Shown here one piece after another: positions 63,589-64,000 of a stretch of 64,000 nt of DNA. How positions within the stretch are numbered: the stretch's first letter is position 1; each line of letters begins with the position of its first letter. The notes beneath the pieces were generated by a model. The model did no database searches and was not told the DNA's origin. It worked only from the letters and a program-made list of their open reading frames with translations. A program made the position numbers and the translations under genes. The stretch is from contig NZ_CP015519.1 in assembly GCF_001887775.1 (NCBI RefSeq), forward strand, positions 2,542,001 to 2,606,000. The letters are read 5' to 3'. Source of the stretch: Syntrophotalea acetylenivorans (GTDB taxonomy: Bacteria > Desulfobacterota > Desulfuromonadia > Desulfuromonadales > Syntrophotaleaceae).

Positions 63589-63999
63589 TCAATCTTCGTA
63601 CTTTTGCCAGCTGTCGTCTGGGTCAAAATCGGTCATGGCCAGGGCCTTGTCGGCGGTCTCTTCCCCGAGGTCCTTCTCATAGATCACTCCTTCCTGATTG
63701 ACGATAAAGGTCATGATCCCCGAAGCCTCGTACTTGGCGGGGTAGGCGACCATGGCAAAACCGAGCACCATCCGTCCCCCGGCCACGTAGTTAAAGGCGC
63801 CGCCCCTGGCATGGGTACCCTGGGCCTTGAGGATTTTGAAGAAATAACCATGAAACGGCTCCGGAGGGTTCTCAGCCAGTCCGTCCTCGTAGCCTTCTTC
63901 GGTGGCCCTTGCGATCAGCAGGCCGAAGGGACTTTCTGTCTCGCCCTCGGCTACCGGCCAATAGAGGCCGTCCCTCTGGCCTTCACTGCTCGTTAGTTT
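63589..63999 (-). CDS. DUF2950 family protein (5' part beyond window edge)
   Basis: The frame is open to the window end, about 136 residues visible. YFFKILKAQG, FNYVAGGRMVLGFAMVAYPAKYEASGIMTFIVN and DLGEETADKALAMTDFDPDDSW (each partly quoted from 63589-63850) are typical of DUF2950 proteins, usually exported and of unknown function. The start codon is outside. No neighbour on its 5' side is visible. Confidence 0.88.
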   Translation of the reverse strand, partial: KLTSSEGQRDGLYWPVAEGETESPFGLLIARATEEGYEDGLAENPPEPFHGYFFKILKAQGTHARGGAFNYVAGGRMVLGFAMVAYPAKYEASGIMTFIVNQEGVIYEKDLGEETADKALAMTDFDPDDSWQKYED

Positions 64000-64000
64000 C

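Overview
The window looks like chromosome from an acetate-using, anaerobic Desulfuromonadales-type bacterium (Desulfuromonas/Geobacter/Pelobacter relatives). This is inferred from gene content and style: clustered acetate-family permeases, a DUF485/ActP-type symporter next to a CBS/DUF294 protein, many sigma-54 activators, and moderately GC-rich coding sequence. No rRNA is present, so the taxonomy is an inference.

Layout. 1-8.1 kb is a two-component system (kinase tail plus NtrC-type activator), followed by an OFA-type MFS carrier, three AceTr/SatP-type permease paralogues and two small genes. Three sigma-54 promoters here are each preceded by two or three copies of a TTTTGCA-N4-TGCAAAA palindrome, and two of them share a similar transcribed leader. 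8.4-17.2 kb holds an orphan Cache-HAMP sensor, a membrane PAS/kinase-like protein fused to a DnaQ-type exonuclease, a cNMP/CBS/DUF294 protein, and the DUF485-ActP symporter pair. 17.3-21.6 kb is housekeeping: uvrC, malQ, tadA and tRNA-Ser(CGA).

21.6-30.1 kb is a genomic island in the 3' side of the tRNA. It carries a tyrosine integrase, a Xis/AlpA-like protein, and two nearly identical inverted IS3 copies bracketing a polysaccharide deacetylase and an unknown gene. A degenerate repeat of the tRNA end and its terminator marks the right border. 30.2-38.2 kb has a metal-type permease, a sigma-54 activator next to a sigma-54-promoted pair of Hsp20 genes, clpB, and an MshEN-receiver fusion. 38.4-45.8 kb has a small thioredoxin-like gene hit by an IS481 element exactly at its stop codon, then glmU, glmS and pgm (amino-sugar and hexose-phosphate metabolism).

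45.9-56.8 kb has a PA2779/PA2778/TPR cluster, a phenylacetate-CoA ligase-type enzyme with a tandem ACT protein, a CLC channel with CBS domains overlapping a UvrD/PcrA helicase, a large MITE-like hairpin, a DUF4139 protein, and an IS3 element inserted between that gene and its terminator. 57-63.5 kb is a complete tripartite RND efflux operon with its TetR regulator and a palindromic operator over the promoter. A partial DUF2950 gene closes the window.

The main themes are acetate/monocarboxylate uptake apparently wired to one NtrC-type regulator, a stress module (activator, Hsp20 x2, ClpB), and repeated IS activity that mostly spared coding sequences.
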